NCBI RefSeq assembly: GCF_030247185.1
Contig: NC_080571.1
Location: forward strand, 229,665,666-229,729,665
Direction: 5' to 3'
DNA length: 64,000 bases
Origin: Malaya genurostris
Lineage: Eukaryota > Arthropoda > Insecta > Diptera > Culicidae
Shown: positions 33,051 through 44,865 of the stretch, piece by piece
How positions within the stretch are numbered: the first letter of the stretch is position 1
Layout: every line of letters begins with the position of its first letter
The notes under the pieces: generated by a model
Seen by the model: only the letters and a program-made list of their open reading frames with translations
What the model was told of the DNA's origin: nothing
Database searches by the model: none
Made by a program: the position numbers and the translations under genes

Positions 33051-35373
33051 TTTCGTAAAATCATTCTGAAGGGTCAGTAATTTTTACAGATTGTCCTTTG
33101 ATCGGGGAAAATTTATTTCTCAACTGGAAAATTCTGATTTCATCTAGCATCCGTTTAACTGTAAAGAAAACAATAAATGCTTCTATGAGTACGAGTGTCC
33201 CCGTGCTTCTTCAAGTTTCGTTACAAGTTTTGCCTTTGTGTACCATCATGAAGCCGGTAGAAGACGCTTTCGAAAGAGTGATTGACATTAATCCTGCCAA
33301 CATCAAAAGAAAAGGAGTACAATGAGCTGGAATAAGGGTCACTTCTGGAGCTTCAAGTGATTGGCGTCGCTTCATCATGGTCTGAGTTGAAATCAGACTA
33401 ACTTCAAGTGTAGAACTTTTCAAGAATAAATAGAGTACTACATTTTGAATCAGTTATGCGAGTTCACGAAAGCATACTTGAAGCAGAGATAACATTTGTT
33501 TCCGTTGTGTCGAGTCACGGTTAAATCTTCTGAGTACAATAGATGATTCGATACAGTTTTGCAATTTCTCAAATCTTTTTTCATTTGTGCCTTCACCATT
33601 CAAGCTCTCTAGGTAAGCAATCCTTGTTATTACAAATTTCAATTCAATTCTCCTAGTTCATCTGTCAATCCGATTCTCATTTTACTCGTGCATCATAAGC
33701 TTATTGCTACTTTCGCGGTCCGTCAAATTTCCCCTTTTTCATCGCATGAGAGATGAATACCCGGATGAATAAACGATGATCCACATGAAGAAGTGGTAGA
33801 AGAAGAAAGTGGAAAGATGGATGGACCTCACCGTAATTCAATACAGGTCTGACCAACGACGATACCGTCGGTGTTGACGTCGCCATCGTCGTCATCGTCG
33901 TCATCGTTCTCGATTTGGAAGAGTTTTCCTCATCTGTGATTCAGGGGTTGATAAGCATCATGAAGGGGCGCTGCCAAAAGCAGTAGCAGACCAGTTGGTC
34001 GGTATTCTTCTTCGAGATGGCAAGCAAATGTTGTGCGAAATCCTAGCAGAGATAGCGACCGAGATAGAGATACAGACCAGACTAGCGGAGTGTTAGAGTG
34101 AAAACAGTCTTGCGATGTTTGCATAATTTTATGATCTAACTTGGGTAATTGCATTGCTGTGGTAAATTATTCATTTTGAAACGGGGTTGATAGGCTGAAG
34201 AAATTTTCGCTGTAAATTATTTTCGAGATTCTCGTTTGCAATTTTACATACCCAATCGGCAACAGGCGTCCGGAGTTCTCGTTATTTTCGTACCCCCAGT
34301 GCCAGCTGCTGTACTGTTGATTCAACTAAAAAAAGTAACAACAACAAAAGTCCGTACAATATGCTTGCCTTTTAATTTTATTACACACCATGATCACTAT
34401 TCGAGGCTTACAGAAAAGGCATTGATTTAGAGAAATTTTCTACGAAAAGGACTCTTTCTTGATAATGTTTATTGGATTCCGACGCATTGGCACTTTCAAT
34501 GATTAGCCCGTTTCTGCCTACAAACAGCATCAAGCTATTTCTGAAAAGTATTTCCTAATTTTTCAGTCCTACATTTGAATGGCTCAAGGCAAAAATTGAA
34601 TAAGTGAAACTTACTTTGGAAAACTCATTTAAGTATATTGTAAAGCAAAAACCCGACTCAAGCTCGTTAATTGACAATTGAAATTCCCTACAAAGTTGTT
34701 TTTTTCTATCTTTTCTCGAATTCAATAGCAATGATTACACAAAGTAAACAACAGATTAATGATGGGACATCATGCTAGTGTTGACATTATCATTCTCAAA
34801 AAAATCAAAAATCATCTGTCATCACCCATAATAATCATCTGTGATTATCGTTTACAAAATCATCATCGACCATGACAACAAAAATCGTTTGATTTTCTGA
34901 GATTGAAATTGGAGCAGCATTATCACTTCTGATCAGTGTTGCACAATTATCACCTAGTCAAATGTCGCCGCTGAGTATAATCTCATTCCTACCAATATCG
35001 CATCAGTCATATTCTTTAAATTCACATATTATTATGAATGATCATTCTTACGATTATCAGCCATGCAGCGATTTTCACTAGCAGATGATAATATTCACAT
35101 ATCGGCAATAAGCAATAGCTGTCGTCGTGCTGAGTCGAATGGTATATGACATTAAACCGGGTCTCGGTTTAAAAGTCGGGTTTCTGTATGAGAAAGGCAA
35201 AAAAAACATTCTGAATATTGATTATTAAGGTTTTAATTCCAGAATTAATTTACTCTCATGGTCTATTTAGATTAAACCCAATTAAATGCTTTTTAGCATG
35301 AATTTGAATTATAGAAGTAACAGGAGTGCAGGGTTTGCGTAGCGTTTGGACCAGCCCTCTGCTGGGAAGTTAC
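33051..35373. other. No recognised gene; trinucleotide-rich patch and one repeat fragment
   Basis: Frames at 33098-33325, 33454-33642 and 34236-34430 have no recognisable domain. A GTC/ATC-rich patch spans about 33855-33910. At 34770-35100 there are many ATCAT/ATGAT motifs without clear periodicity. 35130-35205 is an end fragment of the terminus-sharing family ('GAGTCGAATGGTATATGACA', 'GGTTTAAAAGTCGGGTTTCT', 'ATGAGAAAGGCAAAA'). Confidence 0.45.
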
Positions 35374-35375
35374 TA

Positions 35376-36218
35376 TCTTGATCAAAAAGTTCCCGGAATC
35401 ACCACCGTGTGGCGCTCAGTCACCGATTAGATTTTTTTAGGTTGCCACTGTTGTTGTCATTGACATTCTATCAAATTTCCAGCTTAATACCTGGACATTT
35501 GTAGTAGTCACGCTGCGTGTCCTCGATTTTGGAAAACTTTCAAAAGGAATTTGAATTTGCAACAACCGGTTTGCATTTTGCGTTAAAAACGGTTTCAATG
35601 GTGCGACGATATTGCAAATGTTATAAGACTGTTTCGGCAACGATACTCTGAAGAAAACGGTCGTTTATCAGCGGCACTAACGTTTAAAAAGTGGCCGTGA
35701 ATCTGTGAATGATGATTAGAGAAGCGGTAGGCCATCGACATCGAACACCGACGAAAACATCAACAAAATCAAAAAATAGATGACCGTAGACCGCAAATTT
35801 ACTATTATATAGATGGCATAGGCGTTATGAGCCTTTTGCGTGATGCAATTCGCCGAAAAAGACCAGATTTGTGGCCAAAAACTCGTAGATGCCATCGTTA
35901 TTCGTGAACACTTGAGTAAAAACGAAACGAATACTATTCAGCAACCACCGAACTCACCTAATTTGGCTCCCTGTGACTTTTTCATATTCGGTCGACTCAA
36001 GAAACCGCTCCGTGGAACGCGTTTCAGCACCCGAGAAGAGATTTTAGAAAAATCACAGATGGCTTTGATGGCCATACCGAAAACTGAATATAAAAAATGG
36101 ATCAAACGCTGGTATAAGTGTGTTGCAGTCGATGGGGAAGGAGACAATATCGATTTTGATGAATAATCTTATATTTTTAATTTTCTGAATAAATTCCGGG
36201 AACTTTTTTTATCAAGGC
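35376..36218 (+). mobile_element. Internally deleted mariner-like element, 843 bp
   Basis: The inverted repeats are TCTTGATCAAAAAGTTCCCG... at 35376 and its approximate complement ending at 36218. TA is present on both sides (35374-35375 and 36219-36220). The usual length is about 1.3 kb, so roughly 450 bp are missing from the middle. Confidence 0.88.
35615..36166 (+). pseudogene. mariner-like transposase, central part deleted
   Basis: The N-terminal remnant at about 35680-35800 reads LKSGRESVNDD, then a stop, then RSGRPSTSNTDENINKIKK, the linker after the DNA-binding helices. The frame at 35840-36166 resumes late in the catalytic domain with REHLSKNETNTIQQPPNSPN and NLAPCDFF, which keeps the third catalytic Asp. 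It then runs through STREEILEKSQMALMAIPK and WYKCVAVDGEGDNIDFDE to the end. The first and second catalytic Asp are lost with the deletion. Inactive. Confidence 0.85.
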
Positions 36219-36220
36219 TA

Positions 36221-36731
36221 AGATAACGTTTGGTAGAGTGCCCTTGCACCGAGCTGGTTTAAACACTTGTTTGTGTTCGCTCCTGTGCTCCTGTTATCTC
36301 GCAGTATGAAATTCAAGTAAATGCTGTAAATATTTCTTAAACTGCTGCTTGAAACATGCTTTGTGGTGTCATTATAATTGTTTTTAATCACAGCATGGCA
36401 TATTAAAATTAGTTTGAACCTGATTTTCAGTTCATCACCCACCATATTGAATACCACCATTTTCTGTGCATATCGCTGCAGGGCTGATAATCGTAAAAAT
36501 GAATTTTAATAATGGAATATCACTATAGTGATATTGAACAGGATGATATTTTTGTCGGTCAAATTAGTTTCTGTAAAAGTAAAAAAAATTGTGAAGGTGG
36601 AAAAAAATCTTCAATTTGATCGGATCAGATTCATTCATTTTTCTTAGAATATGACGAGGCCCATTCACCGTGATATTGGCTCCATCTTCATTCCTAAAGA
36701 ATTATGGACCGATCATGCCAACAGATGTTTG
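36221..36731. other. No gene; contains the donor of a templated insertion
   Basis: AT-rich spacer between two DNA transposons. 36638-36656 (TTTTTCTTAGAATATGACG) is repeated exactly at 36987-37005 inside the next element. Confidence 0.6.
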
Positions 36732-36733
36732 TA

Positions 36734-38045
36734 AGGTGTGTATCGAAAATAAGCAATCCGCGTACATTTGTGTTGTACGCATGTATTTGTGATGGTTGTA
36801 TTTTTGCTCATATTACAGCATGCTGTGCGTTTGGCTGTCCGCTTCCATTTATTCACTTGTTTGTGCGGTTGAAATTCTGCCTTTTCAAAATGTCGCGTAT
36901 TGAAAAGGAAGTGACAATTAAGGTTCTGGACACATGGATAAGTGAGAAGGGTATTACTATGCAAAAATTGGCGAAGCGGTTTAGAATTTTTCTTAGAATA
37001 TGACGCCAGTGTTAAAACCATCATTAATAAGTTCGGGGAACACTATTTTTAGGATGAGCTACCAGGAAGAGGCAGAGACCTCGGTTCTTCCAACCCGAAA
37101 CTGGACCAGAAAGTGGTATCTCTAATCATGAAGAACAAATCAATGTCGATACGTGATTTGGCCAAAAAAGCAGGACCGAGTGTCGGAATGATCCAGCGTA
37201 TCAAGAGGCGAAATCACCTGAAGACATAAAAGAAGCAGAAAATCTCGAAACAAAGTGTAGAACAGAAGAAGCGAGCAACAACAAGGGCCCGGAAATTGTA
37301 TTCGCGTCTTTTGCAGTGGCCGCATGGATGGGTTTTGATGGACGATGAGACTTATGTAAAGGAGGACTCAAAAACCCTTCCAGGTCCACAATACTTTACT
37401 ATTGTCGTTGGGGAGCATTTGAGCGATGCGGAGAGGTCGATTCAAGTGAAGAAATTCGGTCGAAAGTTACTGGTATGGCAAGCAATATATTCCTGTGGTT
37501 TGAAGTCAACCATTTTTTACACTACCGGAACTATAAATGCAGAAATCTATCGATCTGAGTGTCTCCAGAAGAGATTGCTGCTTTATTTAAGAAGCATAGT
37601 ACACCTCCACTGTTTTGGCTGGATTTAGCGTCGGCTCTCTATGCCAAAACCACTCTCAATTGGCTTGCGGAAAAGGGTATAAATTTCGTTGTGAAAAATA
37701 TCAATAGACCAAATTGCCTCAACTTCGACCCATAGAACGCTACTGGGCAATCGTGAAGAGGGTCTTCAAGAAGATTGGTAAGGCAGCTGGGAGCATGCAG
37801 GAGTTCAAAAAAATTTGAGCTTAAGCGTCCAAAAAATGCGATGCAACACTTGTCCGGAACTTGATGAAGACCTTTCGATCAAAAGTTCGAAAATTCGTGA
37901 AGGAATAACTTCAATTTCATCCGGTTTTCATTATGCTCAAGTTTAACCTAGTACAATAAAGGATCATTTTTTAGTTGGAATAAAATGTCGTTTTTTATCA
38001 TAATTTGAAAGAAAAAATTGTGGATAGCTTATTTTTGATGATTTG
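36734..38045 (+). mobile_element. DD37E element, second copy of the 27.1 kb family
   Basis: The left end AGGTGTGTATCGAAAATAAG follows TA at 36732-36733. The right end TTGTGGATAGCTTATTTTTG is recognisable but diverged, so its exact last base and TA are uncertain. The length of about 1.3 kb fits a complete element. It lies in the opposite orientation to the copy at 27.1-30.5 kb. Confidence 0.85.
36890..37960 (+). pseudogene. DD37E transposase, all catalytic residues present but frame broken
   Basis: The start is MSRIEKEVTIKVLDTWISEK at about 36890, then ITMQKLAKRFRI. A 17 bp foreign patch (36989-37005) breaks the frame. DNA-binding text continues as SSNPKLDQKVVSLIMKNKSM and DLAKKAGPSVGMIQRIKRRN (about 37080-37220), with stops at TAG/TAA sites (37050, 37227). 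The first Asp is in VLMDDETYVKED (about 37335). KKFGRKLLVWQAIYSCG and TINAEIYRSECLQKRLL follow. After a shift near 37590 the second Asp is in LFWLDLASALYA (about 37614) and the Glu is in RPIERYWAIVKRVF (about 37725, another shift). This is the better-preserved copy of the pair. Confidence 0.88.
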
Positions 38046-38186
38046 CAGAAATAAGATCCAGAAACTGTAAATTATTTGGAAGTTGTGGATCACGTAACAT
38101 GTGATTTGTTTTATAGTTTTGAAGAATATTTCTAAAAAACCTTTTAAATCCATCTAGTGGTGTAATGATGCCTTTCTCATATTATA
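38046..38186. repeat. End fragment of the terminus-sharing family
   Basis: 'AAATCCATCTAGTGGTGTAA' and 'TGATGCCTTTCTCATATTAT' at about 38143-38182 match the right terminus of the family in reverse orientation. Only about 60 bp are left. Confidence 0.65.
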
Positions 38187-38650
38187 AGGTGTACAACTTT
38201 GCTTCCGCCGTTTTCCGATAGGTGGCTGTAGCGGCTGAGACTGGTCAAAATACATAGATGATAATACCTTTAAAGTGAGTGTGTACAGTGCCTAACGAAT
38301 TGTCATCGCCGTTTCAGTGACAGTTGTTCTTGTTTTCGTATTATTCACGCTCGAAAATGTCTGTTTACGTGCCCAATTCTCGTCATTTGCGGGAAGTTTT
38401 ATTTTTCTGTTACAATTCGAAAAAAATGCAGCTGAAGCACATCAAATGCTTTCAGAAACTTTCGGTGATGCTGCTCTGAGTAAAAGAACTTGTCGGGGGT
38501 GGTTTCAACGTTTTTAAAATGATGATTTCGATGTAGAAGACAAACATGGTGGCGGAAGAGTAAAAAGCTTCAAAGATGAACAACTAGAAGCATTGCTTGA
38601 TGAAGAATCTTTTAGAACCGGGTGAAACCATTCTATCTTGAATAAAATAA
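38187..38650 (+). pseudogene. mariner transposase N-terminal fragment
   Basis: The frame at about 38350-38620 gives a paired helix-turn-helix region: EKNAAEAHQMLSETFGDAAL, SKRTCRGWFQRF, stop, NDDFDVEDKHGG, then DEQLEALLDEESF. It resembles the N-terminus of mauritiana/cecropia-type mariners. Upstream, GGTGTACAACTTTGCTTCCG at 38189 is a possible inverted-repeat end. No catalytic domain follows: after ESFRTG the text is unrelated or represents the last bases of an internally deleted element. Confidence 0.7.
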
Positions 38651-39089
38651 AAAACTTTCTTTGAGTATGAACTACAATAACCTTTTCAATTTGGAAATAG
38701 TTGTGTAATTTTTTTTTATTTTGCATCGTCGCACTAAATGATTAAACTCACTTTACACTATAGTTCTGGAGCCGGAAGTCGGCCCGGTGAAATTAAACAG
38801 CAAACCAATGAGACTATAGGAACTTTTATTTGAGCCTAAGTTTGTGGAGTTTAGAGACCACTATTTCCGCTACTTCTGGAACCGGAAACTTGGAACCAGT
38901 ATAGCCGAAATCGGTTCGTTTAGCAAGTAATTAAAAATTGAATCAGCTTTGACCCAAATCTAGAAGAGTTTTACCCTTTTTTGCATCGTCGCTCTAAATG
39001 ACGGTATGCAATTTTAAACATACTTTACCCTATGAAAGCATGATGAAATTCAATAGCAACCTATGAGACTAAGAGATTTTCACTTTTTT
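38651..39089. other. No gene; degenerate family monomers
   Basis: Fragments such as 'GGAGCCGGAAGTCGGCCCGG' and 'GGAACCGGAAACTTGGAACC' resemble the CCGGAAGTCGGAT box of the terminus-sharing family on the other strand. The phrase 'TTTTTTGCATCGTCGC' type occurs twice (about 38720 and 38980), about 260 bp apart. Confidence 0.45.
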
Positions 39090-40575
39090 TCTATAAATAT
39101 AAAAAATAGGTATAGAATTCGCTCAAACTTTAGAAAAATTTTCCGAGGCCCGGAGGGCCGAATGTCATATACCAATCGATTCGGCTCGACTAACTGAACA
39201 AATGTCCGTGTGTGTGTATGTGTGTGTGTGTCTGTATGTGTGTTGTCAACTAAGAGGTCGAGATCTCAGAGATGGCTGGACCGATTTTGATCAAACTAGT
39301 CGCAAATGAAATGTCTTCCCGTCACCCAGAACGCTATTAAATGGTTTCGAGATCGGATGTTTACTTTTTGAGTCATACAAAGTTTAATGTCAAAATTTTT
39401 TTGACAGTATCTGTCACATGTGACCTTGAAAACTGAATATGTTTTCAGACTTAGATTCCGCACGGTAATAGCTATCCAACAAGCCATAGATTGTCGAAAT
39501 CCGTCCTTTTTTAACGGAGATATCGAAATTTTTGTGTAAGCGACTTAACCCCCTATTCCAGAAGTAGAAGTTTTGAGCGCTGTATGGCAAAGAAATGCTT
39601 GGGAGCAACGTGAAACTCGATTTTTTATACTGTTACATACAATTGTTTCTAAGTACCAAAAGGACTGTGTACAGCATCTTTTTTATGCCTTTTTGCCCCG
39701 GACCGATTTTAGCACGGTTCGTTTTTGGCAACATAATCGTTCGAATATGGCGTATGTAAACCAGATGATATCAGCATTTTCGAGTTGGAAGTAATTCCAT
39801 AATTATATTGATTTAAACTACTCACAGCAATAAATGCTGGAAGAACATGACTTACATATACCATACGACTCAGTTCGTCGAAATCAGCAAATGCGTGTGT
39901 GACAAATAATTTCACTCAATTTTCTCGGAGATGGCTAAACCGTTTTCTACAAACTCAGATTCATATGAAAATTAGTATACTCCCAAACAAGGTTCCTGAA
40001 TTACGTTTGGATCTGACTTCTGATTGCGGAACCACAGGATGATATGTGAAACGAAATTAAAATAATGCAATTCATTTTTCTCGTAGATGGCTGAACTGAT
40101 CTAAGATTCAAATGAAATCTAAGAATCATCTATGATTCAAATGAGAGATCTTAAAATCCTATAAAACATCTTACCGATTCTGGAATTACAGATGATGAGT
40201 TTTTAAAATTCATACTGATATAGAAGATGTAAATTGTTTGGCGTATTAATTTATGGCCATTCGAATCATTTTGGGTTATGCTAGTTCCTGAATACCGGCT
40301 CTGGAAGTTCCATAAATAATGACGAAAAACTCTAAAGTGGATCTTACTTCGACATCTCATGGAATGTTCAATCGAATGTCACACGTTAAGATTGAAATTC
40401 GATGCGATTTGCAGTTTCGACATTACAGGGTAATGAGTGATTAAAATCTCGATTTGCCGTATAAAACGACGATAATTAAAATAATGTCATGAGAACTAAA
40501 ACACCTAAAAATATCCATGCAAAAAACACATGCGGAGTGATAAAAAAAAGGTATCATCTCACTGCTAGGTGGATA
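39090..40575 (+). repeat. Terminus-sharing family, long variant, copy A
   Basis: It matches 61460-63205 in the same orientation. It starts AAATAGGTATAGAATTCGCT and has the GGCCCGGAGGGCC hairpin at 39147-39159, then 'AATGTCATATACCAATCGAT' and a short GT tract (about 39208-39243). A core with 'AGATGGCTGGACCGATTTTG' and 'CTGAATTACGTTTGGATC' follows. It ends AAAGGTATCATCTCACTGCT at about 40546-40570. The frames inside (39296-39487, 39573-39794) reappear in copy B but are broken differently. Confidence 0.75.
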
Positions 40576-40710
40576 CACACACAGACACATACATTGCTCA
40601 GTTCGATGAACTGTGTCGAATGATATAGAACACTTAGCTCTCTGGGCCAATTTTCACTAGTCAATTTTTCAAGTGATTACATAAACTTTCCATATGAGAA
40701 AGGCAATAAG
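40576..40710 (-). repeat. Terminal fragment of the same family
   Basis: 'ACACACACAGACACATACAT', 'GATGAACTGTGTCGAATGAT' and 'CATATGAGAAAGGCAA' give the microsatellite-side end in the opposite order. It abuts copy A directly. Confidence 0.6.
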
Positions 40711-41100
40711 AGTGCTTATATAGAAAAGCTTCTTTAGCATGATTTTGTAATAACACTAATAAGTAGATACAAATTGAATAAGAAATTTAAAAATTACATA
40801 TTTTTCACCTGAAATATCTAGATCTGAATGTGAACGCTTTTTGTCGTGAATACGACTTACTTTACTATGAAGTGCCTTCTTAAAATTATGGAAAATATGG
40901 AAGAATGGGCAGAACTTAATCGTGAATATCTCAACTTGTATAAACGGCAGAAACATAATTCTTTCACAATTTAATCGAAAATATGATCAGGAATTTAGGA
41001 TAATATTTTGAACAGTGTGAGATAACCACAAACAACTCAAAAATTAAGTTTCTCTAACTTTGAAAACAACGTGGAAAACTCTTTACTTTTGGTTGACTTT
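40711..41100. other. No recognised feature
   Basis: AT-rich, with no coding or repeat signal that I can name. Confidence 0.4.
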
Positions 41101-41530
41101 TTCGCGCAAGGACGACTTTCCTGAGGTAGTCAGGCACATATCTTCAACTGACTGCGTATAAAAGGGAAACCGTGGTCGAAAATCGATCTTTTCTTCTTGT
41201 GCGTTGGATGGAAGCAGACGTCGTGGGAATGATTTAATCAACCAGCAGCTTCGGAGAGTGGACCTTCTGCGTGGTTAAAAACTTCTAACGCTCAGGTCAC
41301 AACTCTCATTTGGACTTCAGTGGAGCAATAAAAGCAGACCTTTTGCGTGGTATAAAGTCTCAAACGCTCAGATCATGCTTTCATTTGAACTTCGATCGTC
41401 GAGGGCAGCAGTCGCCAGTAATGAGAGCAGACCTTTAGCGTTGTACAAAACCTCAAACGCTCAGGTCGCAGAGCCAGTTTCCCTTCGAAAAAGATCGATT
41501 ACATCATCCTGTTAATGGTCGTTTGCATTG
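41101..41530 (+). promoter_or_regulatory. Candidate Pol II promoter followed by three tandem ~75-93 bp units
   Basis: A TATA-like box CGTATAAAAGGG lies at about 41154-41165. Downstream the phrase GACCTTTTGCGTGGTATAAA or a variant recurs at 41261, 41337 and 41430 (steps of 76 and 93 bp), each followed by 'CTCAAACGCTCAGGTCRCA'-like text. No long frame follows. This looks like the 5' leader or LTR of a retroelement, or a non-coding RNA locus. The promoter call is inference from the box and the spacing only. Confidence 0.4.
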
Positions 41531-42190
41531 GAGCAAAATACAACGAAAAATGGACAACAACGTGGAACATTATGCAAAATCAGTCCTTCTAATGGCTCTA
41601 AATGTTACCTAAAGAACTATAAAGATTTCTTGACATTTGATTGATTGATTTACGAATCGAAAATAAAATAAGCAGTGGAGTGCAAATCTAAGATAATTTG
41701 ATCAGTTTTATTTTTGCAATTTTCACGGTTCTAGATTCGCAACAGTGTTTAAAATCGTTTATATCCTATCAGTGTTTATTTCATTTTTCTAAAACGTATA
41801 TATTTTTGAATTGTGCTTCTGTCATCAGGTTATATGAATGTTATATGCTTTACTCTTCTAAACGAATGATAATAATTGATGTATTCAGTAACCTGTCTAG
41901 GTTAAATTATCAGTTTTGCTACAATCTGAAGTCATATTTTTCATTTGATATTACACAACAAAGCAACATCGAACAGTGTTTGACATTACTAGCATTATAA
42001 ACGTCAGAAACCTTAGAAAATGAACGATCTCTTATAATAACCATTTTATTGTACTTAACTCGTAGTTATTTCCACACACAACCCAATGGATAAATTCGTT
42101 TAATATTTTTTGAATAAAATTTTTGCTCGCGATATAACGCCAATGAACCCACGGTGAATTTCTCACACCACTACCACTAGTAATACACCC
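41531..42190. other. No recognised gene
   Basis: AT-rich. The 100-codon frame at 41698-42000 has no recognisable domain and the composition of random AT-rich DNA. Confidence 0.4.
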
Positions 42191-42194
42191 AAAA

Positions 42195-42560
42195 CTCCGT
42201 TTACGTAAACTTTTTTTACGTTACCTCTTTTTACGTAACTCTTTTTACGAACAAAATCCTAAATAACGTAAACATTTTTTATGAACCAACTTCGTAAAAA
42301 GAGGTTTTTGCATATAAAGAAAATGATTTGAAAAATGGGTTTGATAAGTAGATGTCGGAAAACGATGTTTGAGGTGGTTCTGAATTCTAAGATGGCTTCT
42401 GGTTTATTGATAGTCCTCAATATGGGTATTTTCGGAACGGAATTGATTAATAGATGTCGTGAAACTATGTTAAAAGTCTCTTCAAAATGCAAGATGGGGA
42501 CTTCCGGATCATGGATGTTTCTTAAAACAATAACAAAATGGATATTTTCGGAGCTGGTTT
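42195..42560 (+). repeat. TTTACG-rich patch and two ~103 bp repeat units
   Basis: 42195-42310 has repeated 'TTTTTACG' and 'CGTAAAC' motifs, including the palindrome GTTTACGTAAAC. From 42335 two units follow, marked TAGATGTCG near 42349 and 42452. Each goes on to 'AAGATGG', 'ATGGGTATTTTCGGA' and similar text. The reverse complement of this unit lies at 46020-46460 and a piece at 47973-48010. Confidence 0.6.
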
Positions 42561-42747
42561 AGTGCATATATGGTAGAAAAAAATGTATCCTTTATAATAT
42601 TAATACTTTCGAAATAGGAAGAGACGATTAACTATGTTGTGCCTCTAAAAATACGTGATATATAGTGAGTGTTCCTGGAAAAATCTCTCTTGATTTTTGA
42701 ATAGAAGATAATATCAAAAAAAATTTCGATAAGCGGTGAGATTTTGA
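42561..42747. other. No recognised feature
   Basis: Short spacer before the pogo-like fragment. Confidence 0.3.
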
Positions 42748-43194
42748 ATGTATTATCTATTATCTAAAAATGAACCGTCTTCGTCGCAGACGAAAGAGTT
42801 TCATGCCTCCAATGGGTGGTTACAAAAATTTATTAAGCGGTTTTCTCTCAAAAATTTGAAAATGAAAGGAGAATGTGCTTCAGCTGATACTGCAGCCTCT
42901 GGTCTATTTCGTATAAAGTTTATTAAGCTCGTTGAACAGGGTGATTACTCAGCCGAACAAATTTTCAACACTGATTAATATGCTTTATTTTGGAAACGTA
43001 TGCCAAATACAACATACATCGCTAAAGGAGCTACCAGTGGTTTTAAAAATTCTACAGAAAGGATGACAATTTTGTTCAGCAGCAATGCTTCCGGTGATAA
43101 ACTCATGAAACCATTGTTAATAAACAACTTCTTACAACCTCGACCATTAAAAAATACTGATATTGATCAGTTACCTGCTATCAGCTTACGTTGA
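42748..43194 (+). pseudogene. pogo/Tigger-type transposase fragment
   Basis: The frame reads FHASNGWLQKFIKRFSLKNL, KMKGECASADTAASGLF and EQGDYSAEQIFNTD, then a stop, then YALFWKRMPNTTYIAKGATS and ERMTILFSSNASGDKLMKPL. This is the CENP-B-type DNA-binding domain followed by the start of the DDE domain of Tigger/jerky-like transposases. The first catalytic Asp (NTD) is kept, and the next residue, usually Glu, is a TAA stop. The second and third catalytic residues are missing because homology ends at about 43180. Fragment of an old pogo element. Confidence 0.85.
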
Positions 43195-43264
43195 ACGCTA
43201 ATGAAAGCGCCTATGAAAACGAAGGTTTGTTATAAATTAAATGATATTATTAAATAAATCAGTT

Positions 43265-43510
43265 TTTACTGTTCTTTACGTGTCGTCTTAAACTCGTCAC
43301 AGTGCAGAGCAGTTTAAATTGAACTGCTTATTGCAAAACTTAAACTTGAACCGCTAAGCAGACGTAAAGTTAATGCTACTTGCAAAACACTTATATGTTT
43401 AGTACCAAAGTACCACGTCTTTCCTGACGTGCCGAACGAAAACGTTGTTTTCGGCTTATACTGGCCGATTCGGCTATGGTCATTTAGGGGTTAGACTATG
43501 TTTGTGCTTA
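43265..43510 (+). repeat. Dispersed hairpin-ended element, second copy
   Basis: Reverse-complement relative of 11956-12240. It begins TTTTTACTGTTCTTTACGTG, includes two 'TTGAACTGC'/'TTGAACCGC' motifs and 'GGCCGATTCGGCTATGG', and ends at 'ATTTAGGGGTTAGACTATGT'. The second hairpin arm of the first copy is not present here. Confidence 0.6.
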
Positions 43511-43908
43511 AGGATCAAGAGTAAACCAAGTTAACTTGTGTTGGTAATTTGTGTATTACGTACATTTTATTTGGTACGTATGCCATAGATCTGTGTATTC
43601 ATATATGCAGTGCACCGAGTTTATCAAAGTGGATTGCACGATTGATCTTTTTTCATAATAATTTATACGGACAGTCTAAGCTCATTAGAAGCTCTCCGGG
43701 CAATGAAGCCAGGAAAGTATCCCCCATATGCCGATCGCCAGCTGAAGGCTGGATCTGCCAAAGTCGACCACTGCGACCCCAATACAACATTATCCATTTT
43801 TACTATCCTAGTTTTAAGTTAGTCGTTAATAAAATTAGAAAAAGCCCTTGGCACCTTAGAGCTTAAGCAGTGTGCCTTAAAAATTATATTATTGAATAAA
43901 AAAAAATA
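43511..43908 (+). repeat. Possible retroposon 3' end with AATAAA and A-run
   Basis: A GC-moderate stretch ('GGCAATGAAGCCAGGAAAGT', 'CCGATCGCCAGCTGAAGGCT') runs into 'GAGCTTAAGCAGTGTGCCTT', then TTGAATAAAAAAAAAT. AATAAA directly followed by the A-run looks like the 3' end of a LINE or a processed transcript. The frame 43549-43866 has no recognisable domain. Confidence 0.4.
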
Positions 43909-44269
43909 ATTTATTCTCAAATGAATGTTAAGCCTGACATCTTGATGATGATGAAGTGATGATCACTTTTTCACCAACGTTTGATGGAAAATTGCTTACA
44001 TTCTATGAATGTAGATTTTAATTCTCTAATAAAAAAGTTAGCAACACTGCTTCAATGCATTTGTATTAGATTGCGCTACACAAAATAAACAAAACTAAAT
44101 ATCTTCTGAGATTTTCGCTTTTCTTGAATTGCAGTTTTAAGCAGTATGAACCGATTGGTTTATTTTACAATTATATCGAAAATTTATTAAGCATTTATTT
44201 TTACGCACACATTGTTGGCATTACTCATACGCTTGCAAAGAGTCTTGCTCTTTAAGGCACATCACCGTT
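43909..44269. other. No recognised feature
   Basis: AT-rich spacer with no coding or repeat signal. Confidence 0.35.
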
Positions 44270-44383
44270 TTGCCTTTCTCTATAGAAAGGTATTAGAATT
44301 GCTGGAAAACCCGACTTTCGAACGGAGCCTCGGAGACCCATAGTGTTATATACCATTCGACTCAGTTCGACGAGATCGGAAAA

Positions 44384-44504
<121 letters not shown>

Positions 44505-44865
44505 ACTTTTCGAAGATATTTGAACGCGCTCAATTTTCTCAGAGATGGCTGAACCGATTTTAACAAACTTGGGCTGGTTTGAAAGCTACTGTCGGGCCAT
44601 TGATCAAGTTCGAAGATCAAATGGTTGTGACTTTTGGTTCCAGATATATGATGGTATAAATGACGTAACCGAAAAAAACACATTGATTTTTACCGCTCTT
44701 ATATATATAACGGTGCCAAAATTTTGGGATCCCCTCTAATTTTGTAAAGCGCTAGTGCTCAAAAGTTTAAGCACATCGAAAAATGTCCTCATGCAAAATT
44801 TGAGCTAAATCGGACATGCGTAAGGGGTGCTGCCCGGTGGTAGAGGTTTGACAATTTTAGATCTT

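Noticed and set aside
41698..42000. 100-codon frame as a small membrane protein
   Set aside because: The hydrophobic look follows from AT-rich codons (Phe, Ile, Leu, Tyr). No homology or start context supports a gene.
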